From: Hofstenia miamia | Taxonomy: Eukaryota; Xenacoelomorpha; Acoela; Hofsteniidae | Direction of reading: 5' to 3' | Assembly: GCA_900660155.1 (NCBI GenBank) | Contig: CABFPE010000229.1 | Location: 906,564 to 970,563 of the forward strand | Length of the DNA stretch: 64,000 nt | Shown: positions 43,905 through 54,200 of the stretch, piece after piece | How the letters are laid out: each line of letters begins with the position of its first letter | Numbering within the stretch: position 1 is the first letter of the stretch | Notes under the pieces: generated by a model | What the model was told of the DNA's origin: nothing | Seen by the model: the letters and a program-made list of their open reading frames with translations, nothing else | Database searches by the model: none | Program-made: the position numbers and the translations under genes

Positions 43905-43958
43905 TTAGCAGTATATGGTTCATTAGCAGTATATGGTATTGAGACTAATCCCGGTCCG
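43905..43958 (+). other. 2A-like peptide encoded directly before ORF2
   Basis: The frame, open from 43884 after a TAA, reads LLAVYGSLAVYGIETNPGP and then the ATG at 43959. NPGP with a preceding I-E-x is the core of ribosome-skipping 2A peptides (D-V/I-E-x-N-P-G-P), which are reported from CR1-type LINEs. Here the usual Asp is Gly. A duplicated 15-base unit TTAGCAGTATATGGT lies just upstream. No ATG exists between the TAA at 43881 and NPGP, so this copy lacks the upstream initiator. Confidence 0.6.
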
Positions 43959-46943
43959 ATGTTAAATTTTGAATCATACATCAAAAAATTGAATACCGGC
44001 TCAGATATTGTGAATTACGTACATTTAAATTTTCAGAATCTAAGTATTAAAAATTTCGAATATAGGGAATTCGTTTCAAATACTAAAAATGATTTAATTC
44101 TCGCAATTTCTGAAACTTGGCTAAAGATTGACGATCTAGATAGCACATGGTCTGTTAATGAAAATTTTGCACTATTTAGAAAGGATAGAGTTTTGAACAA
44201 TATGTTAGGAAAATCAAAAGGTGGAGGTGTATTACTTTTAGTTCCAAAGTCATTCAATCCCAAAATACGCAACGATATTAAAAGTCCTAACACATCAAAT
44301 TTTGACAGTCTATGGGTTGAAATTACTAATCCAATTAAAAATTCTAGATTTCAAAAACAATTATTAAATGTATCATACTGTCCGCATAAGAAATTTGCCA
44401 ATTTTTTTATTCAACAACTAGAAGAAGAATTATCACTTGCCTGTTCTGAAAATAAAGATTTAGTACTTTTCGGAGATTGGAACCTCAATTATTTAAATGC
44501 TAATGATCAATGTAAAATGGATTTGTTCTTGAACACATTTAATCTTGAATTGACCAATAAAACATTGCCCACTAGAATCACATCATCGAGTAGGACTCTA
44601 ATTGACTACATTGCATTAGCTGAAAACAATAATACACACTTCCAGTACATCTCTTCTGAATGCCCATTCTCGGATCACTGTTTTACATCTATCAAATTTC
44701 AAAAGTCTTCTCACTCAACCCCAAAAATTACCACGAAATGGATTAAAACTCGTGAAAAGTGTATTGAAAATATTAATAATTTTAAATCATCCCTCTCATC
44801 AGAAAATTGGTTTCCTGTATATTCTGCATCAAATATAAATGAAATGCTAAAAAATTTCTCAGACATTTTTGAATTTTACCTCAACAGATTTTGCCCTGAA
44901 AGGAAAATAATGGTTAAATCCACAACCAAATCCAAAGCAAACAATACTTTTTCTAACAAACCCTGGATATCTGACACTTGTAAAGCTTTAATTCGCGAAA
45001 AGAACAAAGCATATAAACATTTTATAAATTCTCGAACTAACAAGAACTTTGCTGCCTATAAAAAGGCCAGAAATGCCTCGAATATTGCATCTCGTAGGGC
45101 ATTCAATGAATTTATCAAAAATGAGTATACGCGTCTTCCAAATGAAAAGTCAAAATGGAAACTAATAAAAGAAATCACAAATTATAAGCAATCTAAATCA
45201 AACTTAATTGATGTGATTAAAGATCAAAATGGAAATAATCTAACCGACAATTTAGAAATTTCTAATGAATTAAACAAGACTTTTGTCAACTTAGGAAATT
45301 ACAACGGCCCCCTTATTAAATACAAAAACCTCTCACACAAAATCTTTACACCTGAATTTTATTTCCGATTCTCAACTACCTATGAAATTATTAAATCGAT
45401 TCTTAAGCTTAAGTCCAACAAATCAAGTGGTCCCTCAAATATCCCCTCTTGGGCTCTTAAAATGACTGCAGATATCATTGCAAGTCCTTTAAATTTCATC
45501 TTTAATGAATCTATAAAATGCAATCACTTCCCAGATTATCTAAAACTTGCTCACATTACTCCTATTTTTAAGAAAAACGATCCTTCAATTGCCACTAATT
45601 ATCGACCAATTTCAATTACTTCTCCAATAAGTAAAATATTCGAAAGATTATTGCATAACCAAATAATTGAACATTTTAATAAGTATAATTTATTATCGAA
45701 CACCCAATTTGGATTTCGCAAAAATTTTTCAACAACTGATGCACTATTACATGCTACTGAAAAATGGAGAGCATCCCTCGATTCTAATAAATTTGTAGCT
45801 ATAGCTTGTTTAGATCTCTCAAAAGCCTTTGATTCGATTAATCACAACATACTTATTGAAAAACTATCTTACTTAGGATTTTCTTGTAATAGTAAGCAAT
45901 TGATAACTAGTTACCTTAACCAAAGATTCCAGAGAGTTAAATTAAACGATATTTTTTCTGATTGGTTACCGGTTTACAATGGGGTGCCTCAAGGAACGAT
46001 TCTAGGTCCTCTTCTTTTTAGTATTTATGTAAATGACATGCAGTCAATAACCAATTGCAATCTAATTCAATATGCCGATGACACCTGCATCTTCAGCGAT
46101 AATACATCATTGCACTCAGCAGTGGAATCAATAGAATTCAATTGCAACAAATTGTCAAAATATTTTTCAATGCATAAGTTGCTAATTAATGAAGCTAAGA
46201 CGGAATTTTGTATTTTGCAGCCCAATAAAAATAACTACGATGTTTCCAAAATGACTTTGAAAATTAATACTGTTAATGTACCTATTGTAGACACTTTCAA
46301 GTACTTAGGCGTAACCATTGACTCAAAGTTAAAGTTCAACACTCACATTAACATAACAGTTAGAAAACTAGCTATAGGTATAAAAAGTATGACACTAGTA
46401 GTTAAGCAATTACCACCTTGTGCAATTATTCAATTCTTCCATGCTTTTATCATGAGCCACCTTAATTATGCAAACATCTTATTTACTGATTTAAGTGATG
46501 TGCTTTATAGAAAACTTGACATTCAATTAAAATGGGCACTGAATATCTCAGCAAAAAATTCATCGAAAACTAAACATTACATTTCTAGGTCAATTCTCTT
46601 TCCAAAACAACTCGTCATTTTAAATACCTTGCTAACATTTTTCAAACTAGTAAAAAATCTACCGCCTTATAATTCAATTAAATTCCCGGGATTTGCGTAT
46701 AAACAGAATTCAAGATCTAAAATTTTTACATGTGTTAAGTATAAGAAAAAAGTTTTGAAGAAATCTTTCATTAATGTCGCAATTCGAACCTGGAATTCGC
46801 TACCTAAAGAAATTAAAAGCATTGAAAAATTGAAACCTTTTAAAAAGCGTTTAAAAATCTTCCTTAAGCAAAAATATATTTTAGGTACATCATGGTTAGG
46901 ATTTAAATTTTACAACAATGACTATACGATAACTCGTTATTAA
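43959..46943 (+). CDS. LINE ORF2: EEP endonuclease and reverse transcriptase
   Basis: 994 residues. The endonuclease domain spans about residues 18-245: SETWLKIDD near 52, GDWNLNYL at 172-179, and the catalytic SDHCFTS at 238-244. The reverse transcriptase spans about 495-760: YRPISITSPISKIFERLL, CLDLSKAFDSINH with the first catalytic Asp at 619, GVPQGTILGPLLF, and QYADDT with Asp 707 and 708. The C-terminus contains RTWNSLPKEIKSIEKLKPFK, typical of CR1-clade proteins. All catalytic residues I can identify are present. It would nick target DNA and prime reverse transcription. The start at 43959 directly follows a 2A-like motif, so the natural N-terminus may be the Pro just before this Met. 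Confidence 0.95.
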   Translation: MLNFESYIKKLNTGSDIVNYVHLNFQNLSIKNFEYREFVSNTKNDLILAISETWLKIDDLDSTWSVNENFALFRKDRVLNNMLGKSKGGGVLLLVPKSFNPKIRNDIKSPNTSNFDSLWVEITNPIKNSRFQKQLLNVSYCPHKKFANFFIQQLEEELSLACSENKDLVLFGDWNLNYLNANDQCKMDLFLNTFNLELTNKTLPTRITSSSRTLIDYIALAENNNTHFQYISSECPFSDHCFTSIKFQKSSHSTPKITTKWIKTREKCIENINNFKSSLSSENWFPVYSASNINEMLKNFSDIFEFYLNRFCPERKIMVKSTTKSKANNTFSNKPWISDTCKALIREKNKAYKHFINSRTNKNFAAYKKARNASNIASRRAFNEFIKNEYTRLPNEKSKWKLIKEITNYKQSKSNLIDVIKDQNGNNLTDNLEISNELNKTFVNLGNYNGPLIKYKNLSHKIFTPEFYFRFSTTYEIIKSILKLKSNKSSGPSNIPSWALKMTADIIASPLNFIFNESIKCNHFPDYLKLAHITPIFKKNDPSIATNYRPISITSPISKIFERLLHNQIIEHFNKYNLLSNTQFGFRKNFSTTDALLHATEKWRASLDSNKFVAIACLDLSKAFDSINHNILIEKLSYLGFSCNSKQLITSYLNQRFQRVKLNDIFSDWLPVYNGVPQGTILGPLLFSIYVNDMQSITNCNLIQYADDTCIFSDNTSLHSAVESIEFNCNKLSKYFSMHKLLINEAKTEFCILQPNKNNYDVSKMTLKINTVNVPIVDTFKYLGVTIDSKLKFNTHINITVRKLAIGIKSMTLVVKQLPPCAIIQFFHAFIMSHLNYANILFTDLSDVLYRKLDIQLKWALNISAKNSSKTKHYISRSILFPKQLVILNTLLTFFKLVKNLPPYNSIKFPGFAYKQNSRSKIFTCVKYKKKVLKKSFINVAIRTWNSLPKEIKSIEKLKPFKKRLKIFLKQKYILGTSWLGFKFYNNDYTITRY

Positions 46944-47096
46944 AATAGCAATATAAAGTAATTCATCCATAGCCCGTAAGAATTGTTACTTTTTGTAATA
47001 TATGTTGATTTGTAGATTGGTTACTTTTTTGTAATTTATGACGCTATTCAGATAAATTATCAGTTATTGAATTGTAAACATTTATCTGAATATAGA

Positions 47097-47118
47097 ATCT
47101 CTTATCTTATCTTATCTT
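47097..47118 (+). repeat. LINE 3' tail, (CTTAT)n
   Basis: Four units of CTTAT follow the LINE 3' UTR. CR1-like LINEs typically end in a short microsatellite rather than poly(A). Confidence 0.75.
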
Positions 47119-47440
47119 TAATTTACAAACTAAATAATTTGCAAATTAAATAGTTTATCAAAATTTTGTCAAACGCGCACTAGTGATTATTAATCTGCGG
47201 AATTGTTCATTTAGAATGGATTTCATTTATACACAGCATGTCTTACGGAAATAATTGAATAACCAAAAAGACTATTCTAAATGTTGTTAATACCCTATGA
47301 ATTTTTTAATTACTTTCGAATGAATGCCCAGTGTTTTGCTCAATTACTGCCATTAGTTAGACTAAAGATAACATTATGCAAATACACATTTTCGTAGAGA
47401 AATTTTTCGGTTTCATTGGTTAGAGCAGTGGCATAGTAAT

Positions 47441-47823
47441 AAGTGGCGTCACAGTGGTAGCGACCGCATGGGCAATAAAATTTTTAATTCTCCAAAATAG
47501 AAATAAAACTTATTATAAGCAGTTTTAAACAAGCTGGGACCCAAGCTCGGAATTTGGAGCCTTTTGGGTCCTAAAACAGCAAAATAACAAAGTAATTATG
47601 TAAATATAACAAAAAATGGAGGCCCAAAATTTAAAAAAAATTTTAAAAACAATTTTAAACTATTTTGGAGGTCTAATAGTTACGCAGTTACAAAATATTT
47701 GGTAAGTATGTAGTATACACCAAAACGGTTACTGAAAATTTAATGAATAAATTTGGGAGTTGTGAGATGGGGCCCCGAATTGACATCTCGCACCAGGCCC
47801 CCAAATTGACCGTGACACCACTG
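47441..47823. mobile_element. hAT-type MITE, 383 bp
   Basis: The left end AAGTGGCGTCACAGTGG pairs with the right end, which reads CAGTGGTGTCACGGTCAA on the minus strand. The flanks atagtaat (47433-47440) and atagtaac (47824-47831) form an 8-bp duplication with one mismatch. The interior is non-coding and includes GGGGCCCC. Confidence 0.7.
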
Positions 47824-47831
47824 ATAGTAAC

Positions 47832-48699
47832 ATGAAAAAATATCTGTTTTTGTATCTTAAGAAAATAGATTATACATGAATATTTACGGTAAACAATGTC
47901 AAATTCTAAATTCTAAATATGAGCATTGATATCAGACATAAGCTCTTTTACTTAATACATGCAGTGAGCGAAATAATAGCTTGATCCATCTGTCCAAGTC
48001 AATTAATTCAGTCCATTTTCAAAAAACTCCTCGTCATGAAGCTATTGCAATAATTTTTCCTTAAGCTGCTTGTAAAAATAATCTTTTAACTATAAATTAT
48101 AATTCGCGACTCACTTCGGAATGAATCAATGTTTCTCATTTTTACAAATTGTTCAATTAATTGCAGTGCGTGCACGTACATTAAAAACGCTATGTTCTGT
48201 TTTATGTGTCAACAGTTTAATCAACGCGAAAATAGATCACGCAGGAATTTTTTAACTTCTGTGATCAATAAATTGCTAGTGCGCGTTGACAAAAAGAAAG
48301 CTCTGTGTTCTATTTTGTAAACTAAATAGTTTCGTTTTTACGTAAATTAAAAAAAAATAGTGCGCGCGGCGCCTTAAATGGTTGCGCCACAACACACTTA
48401 TGAATAAAAGAAAATTGAATGATTCCGAAATCTATTTCACTACTGAGGGACTGAATTTGTATAATAACAGTATCTCAAATAACAATAATGCAGAAATTGT
48501 GATTAAAACGATTGCCCTCAATTGAACCCTTTCAAGTGTATTCATTCCTCAAGTCTGTAAAAAAAAACGTCACCAGGTCTTTTTGAGCTTCCACACTGGC
48601 TAATTACTGAGAACGTAGAATGGTTGACTGAACCATTGACTTATATTCACATAGAAGTATCGTTTCAGGGTTAACCAGCATCTTACCTACTGTAAATCT
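47832..48699. other. AT-rich intergenic sequence
   Basis: No gene is seen. The last part may be the decayed upstream portion of the LINE relic that follows. Confidence 0.4.
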
Positions 48700-49424
48700 G
48701 TTTGTTACTAACTGGGTAATTTCCTGACAGGAAGAAAACATTCCACTTCTGTTGGTGAAGTTTCAACCCTCCTACAACTAACCAAGGTGTTCCTCAAGGT
48801 TCTGTTGGACAGAGAAACACATTACAATATTGCAGTTAATAACGTTGGCGCTAGTTACAATAATACAAAATCAACTATTGTTGCTGATGACAACTCTGAA
48901 GTTGTTGGTGGCGTTTTTGGTAAAAATGACAGAGCAGCTGAGATTATTGGCAACTTAGAACAATTTAAAAAGAATAACTTGAAGCTCAATGTAGAAAAAT
49001 CCAAAGTAATTATCTATGCCCGTCACAACAATACATATATCTCAGTAATCAATAAGGTCAAGCGGATTTCAACTCTCGTGTTCTAGGTATTGAATTTGAC
49101 ATATTAGTAAAATCATAGCTCCTGCAACATCCACACTTTCCCTTTGACTAAGACTAAAGCATCTGCATTTTCATAAAGATGAGCTGGAGACTCCGTAATA
49201 ATTCCGAAGTAAATCACTTGTGGATGCTCCATTTGGGGAAGGATTAACAAGCAAAATGAGAACAAAATTGATAAATCGCTGAGAATGGCCGTAAGATTAG
49301 GAGTCATTGATAAATCTACCAGTATTAGAGAACATATGAAGGTGGCAGATGCGAAGCTCTTCCAGAAAGTAAATGATTCAGATGGTAAGCATCCTTTATG
49401 TTCTTTCATGCTCATTAGAACCAA
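48700..49424 (+). pseudogene. LINE reverse transcriptase relic, second lineage
   Basis: FLTGRKQHSTSVGEV, TNQGVPQGSVG, VADDNSEVVGG (YADD box changed to VADD) and NNLKLNVEKSKVIIYAR occur in the RT order across frame changes. From 49321 a further + frame reads REHMKVADAKLFQKVNDSDG and KHPLCSFM, the C-terminal HPL block of Jockey/CR1-type proteins. The copy is old and differs in sequence from the intact LINE at 43959. Confidence 0.65.
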
Positions 49425-49548
49425 CTATTCAGAAAGTAATTACGTAGCAGACATACAGCTGGTGGAGCATCCGTCAGTTTATTCTCCCACAGACACTTGC
49501 GAATTACTGAAGATTCATTTGAGTTATATTTTTTGTTATAGTCTATAA

Positions 49549-50269
49549 CTGCTTCTTCACAATATGTCTAGAATCAGATTAATGTCAGTATGCAAGTGAA
49601 TGAAATTCCCAAGAGAACATATGCGATTAAAATAACATTTCTGCGAATTTAATGTACATAAATAAATATGTATCTGATGAACGTATACCAGGGTTAAAAA
49701 GTGATAAAATTTTATACATTGTGAGGCAAAAGAGTAATTTTCTCGTAGAAATGTATTAAGGAATGTTAAATCCGGAAATTGCAAGTAAACAGTTAAAGGC
49801 CAAAATTTGCTTTTTTGAAGACGAATTTTATATCCATTGAAATTGTAAATCTATAGCGAACAGAGGGATTGTAGGCGCTCTAATTTTTTTGGCATAAAAC
49901 CAAGTTTGAAAAGCGTGTTATTTTAGATAATACTAAAGATCTATACTAGCAAGGACCTACATTAACTAATTCTAGCATTATTTTTTCAGTAAAAATGGCT
50001 GTCCAAATTTTTAGCACCTTTATCCAAGTCTGTTAAAAAATATTGAAAGCAATTGGTATGGACACATCTATGGGATTGGGCCCGATCATGCAATAATTTG
50101 TGACATTTTTTCTTGTGCTTGAATGTAAATGCAAATATCAATTTTTTAAATGAGAAAAAGCAATTTTTATAAAAACATTTAAATTCAACACCTATTGTTA
50201 AGATGAGTCATCTAATGCCGATTGGAGCAATCACTACCCTGATATATTTTTTCTAAAAAAGACCTGTGT
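49549..50269. other. AT-rich intergenic sequence
   Basis: No gene is seen. It may contain the left end of the Tc1-like relic (CTGTCCAAATTTTTAG near 50000), but the match is weak. Confidence 0.35.
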
Positions 50270-50643
50270 GAGTCCTGTTCAGGCGCGAAAGGAAGAGATG
50301 AGCCGATTGGTAAAAAATTTAGGAAAACCATTACAGATTTTGAAAAATTCCTAGTAGAATTACGGGTTAAAACAGTTGCGACACTGCTGTTCTGGCATTA
50401 GTGACCATCTGAGCTCGTCGTGTGGTGAAAATGGAGGGCCTTCTGGGCATCACGATTAGAGGCAGAAGACTGACTCCCACAGAACACTTAGTGTTGAGGC
50501 TAGTAAATTCGCACTAAAACGTCTTAGACTGTTAATTCACCATTTGATTTAATTTCTCCATCACTGACGATTTGCGGCCGCTTAGCTTAAATTATTCGAT
50601 TACTCAATTTCTGCCTGGTCTTAGACTTTTGGCGGGCACTGTA
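50270..50643 (+). pseudogene. possible Tc1-like relic with right terminal repeat
   Basis: The end of this stretch, read on the minus strand, begins CAGTGCCCGCCAAAAGTCTA, a typical Tc1 outer end (CAGTG...CAAAAGT). About 350 bases inside it, the + strand has VQARKEEMSRLVKNLGKPLQ, which could be a degraded transposase HTH. The local GC content is higher than in the flanks. Confidence 0.35.
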
Positions 50644-51066
50644 GTTTAATAAATGGATTATATAGAATACATTAATGCTTCAGGAAGAATTTAAAACAAC
50701 TGTACATACATTTTACTGGTAATTAGCAGAAATTAATAAAACAACACAATTCAAAAACTAATATAGATAATAAAAATTCACATCTATTAATAAAAGCATT
50801 TTCATTTCAATAAGAACCGCCTACAAATTTTTACATTGTATATACACAATTTCACATTACAATTGTCTAGCATTAGTTAGACATGCTATTCACCATATCC
50901 CACGAACACACGTGTACGCAAGAATTAATTTACAAAACGTACTATAATAAAATACAAAAAGATAAAAAGTTAAAAATCAAACAACTAAAACGTAAAAAGT
51001 CTAAGCAACTTCTAGATAATCTTCAAGGCGGGATTTGCAGGGCAAAGCATGTCTGCTAAACATAGA

Positions 51067-51205
51067 TCATTCTCCAAGAAAATCAAACTCTGCTTTCACT
51101 ACTTTCTTTGTGATAACATCAAAGGCGCAGACTTTGATTTCAGTGTCACCAAATTGCATTGTTAATTGAATCTCCCGCCGTTTTTTTGACAATGAGCCGG
51201 TTGGA
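51067..51205 (-). CDS. HSPA12-like last exon
   Basis: Acceptor GCATTTAG/TCCAACC. The first base completes the split Ser codon. It encodes [20 protein letters not shown], then [20 protein letters not shown] and FDFLGE-stop, matching the conserved FGDTEI ... K..IDFL end of HSPA12 proteins. It lies 5.8 kb downstream of the previous exon and was found by translating the minus strand; no ATG-initiated frame marks it. Confidence 0.88.
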
Positions 51206-54200
51206 CTAAATGCATGACCAATAATTATAAATATGTTTACACAATAAAACTAAGGGAAAACTTCAAAAATCACTACAATTTCAAACACAAGATATAAGAT
51301 ATAATTTAACTGAAGTTGCAGTTTAAAATATTTTAAATTAAAGAGCAATCTTTCTTTAGATCCTTTTAAGTGTTGCCTTGATGGACCAGTGTAAGAAAAT
51401 TTCAACAATTATTTAAATACGTTCTTATTAACGAAGTATGCAACATAAATATTATAGCGGAGTTAATAAAGCAAAGCAGCAGAAAATAGAAAGCTAATCC
51501 AACTAAAATCATAGAAAGCCAAAAAATAAAACAATATGGTTAAAAATAAGTATCTCCAAATTAACTTTGGCATTAGAGGGTATGTGAAATTAGATAAAAA
51601 CTCTTGCTTTTAACAACTACAAAATCAATTATTTCATTGGTGCGCTACTATATTACAAATTAATACAAATTGAAGTTAGTACCGATTCTTATAACTTTTT
51701 AACTAGTTTGCAGCTTATGTGATAGCCTACTATTACAAGAAAACATAATGGAGATTCAAAAGAATCCGATTTTTAGGAGTGCAATCTTTGGCACGAATAT
51801 GCATAGCCAAACACCTACAATCATTCGAACTAGGGTTATGCAAGATCAGAATTTCATAGGCCCAACCCACAAAATTTATTGGTCCAATAGTACCACGATA
51901 TAACATCTATTTTCACTAATATTGCAAAAATATTAGTAATGTTCCAAAATCAGAGAATCCAATTTTTTATTTATGGTCCCAGACCTCACTTGTCACACAA
52001 AGCATTTTTTATTTAAGAAATATTTTGTGAATTAACGGCTATGAAATAATTATTGATTAATTTTGCAAATTTGAAGCTTATAATTCGTTCATATTAATCC
52101 CTAGTGTAAAAATTGTAAGGAAATGGAAGAAATTCAGAAACCATAGAATTCACATCGATACCTTAAACCTAATTATTTAGCATTGCTTTTGTTAAATAAA
52201 CTCTTCCCTATTTTCAATTGAAAATACACTAAAATAGAAATCCCTCTTTAAAAGTAATTCGATTTCAAATATAAGATATTTTTTGAAGAAAAATGACATT
52301 TAATAAAACCTACGTTGGTTTTTATGCACCAACTATCAGCTTTTGCACGCCCTTTTGCATGAATATTTCCAGAATTTGAGACATTTATAAATACTTTATT
52401 GGCGTTTTTGGGAATGTGGGTTTTATGCAATTAATTAAAACAAAAAATATCCTAAAAATCTGTTAAGTCATTTCTGGATCTATACATATATATATATATA
52501 TATATATATAAACCGATTCATTGCTTATTTTGTCCTTATACACATCTAATTATAACTAAATAATAGTAATATACAATGTGCCTAGTATAATACATCAAAA
52601 TATTATATGAAGCATTTGGTGTGAAACCATGAACTTCACTGTGTTGTTCTCTGATGTATTGAAGTTAAATTTTTTTACCAAGTTGCAATCTACACATTTG
52701 TGGAATGTGTTTAGAATAACATTGTCTCACTGATTGACCTGTTGTAAAAAATAGCGCTTATGGCAGAGAGTAGCGTGAAGTAGATCACTACCGCGTATGC
52801 ATTTTTTCTTAGAAAAACTATAAAAGCCTACAGCTGGAATGATTATATGAAGTAAAAAATTTGTTCCAGATGCCGAAAACTACTCTTCTACTGGTAGTAT
52901 AGGACCAGAAACGTGATTCACTTTACCTGTCCTACTGCTGAGACATAAATGTCAAAACTAATTTCTCATTTGTCAACATTGAAATTTATTGATTGATTAC
53001 TGTTTTGCCGAATTTTTACACACAGATTTCACAATTCATAGAATCGAACTTCAAACTTGTAATCAATGTGACTACTGCTGCTGCACGAGCATGTAAAATT
53101 AGCCGCGGCAGACAACATTTTCCAAGATATTTCTTTGTTATGTCTCCGAACGAGACACTTAGTCAACAAGTCTCATAACTTTCTGCTGACGATTTCTTCA
53201 ACACAACTTTTTGCTCTTCTATTATATAATTCTTCACGCAACTTTTTGTTTGGCTTCAGATACTGATAAAAGGTAAATATGGAGAACAAGCAGCTGAAAC
53301 AGTACTTCTAGGTTTTCATGTTGTTCACAAACCATTGCATGAAACAAGAACAAATATGCATCATAACTACAAACACATCTTTTGAAGAATAATTTTCCTA
53401 ATAATGAAAAGTATGCGTGAAGTGTGCCAGGTATCACATGCTTTCCGATATGAGCAGGTGATAAGCACTACGCATCCAGCAATGTATAAAACTGTTTCGG
53501 AATAATTTTTTTAATATATAGCACAATTTAATTCATGCAATATAAATATTACAATTATGTACTCACTACTCATTAATAATACATATAATATCAGTTGGGA
53601 AATACATCAAAGAGACTTAATAAATATCTAAAATAATATATATATATATATATAAATTCCGGGAATGACTTAATCATGGCCGTCAAGCAGGCTATTCTTT
53701 GGTTAAATAATTCTCGAATCATATCTGTTATCAGAAAGTGCAATGGGCCTATACTTTATAGATGAATTAAGCTATTCGACAATTTATTATGCAATCTATA
53801 TACCAATAAAGCATTAAAATTTAATTCAACTTTGTGAGTCAAGTTTTTTTGAATTTGCTTAGTGCTATGAGTGAATGATACATTAGAAACTATATAAAAC
53901 TAATTGATGAGTGTGTAATAAATTTCATTAAAGGGTTGTTTCGCTTCTAAAGATCGAAAGAAGACATTGTTGGCTTCTCCATTGACAAATTACATTAAAT
54001 GCCTACTCTTTGTTTAGGCTAATTCATATCTGTCACTATCAGGGTAAATGAATTAAATTATTATCTCTTTGTATACGATAACCAATATACAAAAAATTTA
54101 ATATTGTTTCTAAAAAACCGAACGTAATAAGTATGCAGAATGAAATAGGTTTAAGTATTTTTTCTATTTTACAAATATAAACATGCAAACAACCGAAAAC

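Larger units (their letters stand above)
43884..47118 (+). mobile_element. CR1-like non-LTR retrotransposon (LINE), ORF2 intact
   Basis: An open frame preceded by a 2A-like segment encodes endonuclease and reverse transcriptase without a stop. It is followed by a 150-bp 3' UTR and a (CTTAT)n tail at 47097-47118. No ORF1 is recognisable upstream (43600-43880), so the copy is probably 5' truncated or has lost ORF1. The intact 994-codon frame suggests a recent insertion. Target duplications were not resolved. Confidence 0.88.
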
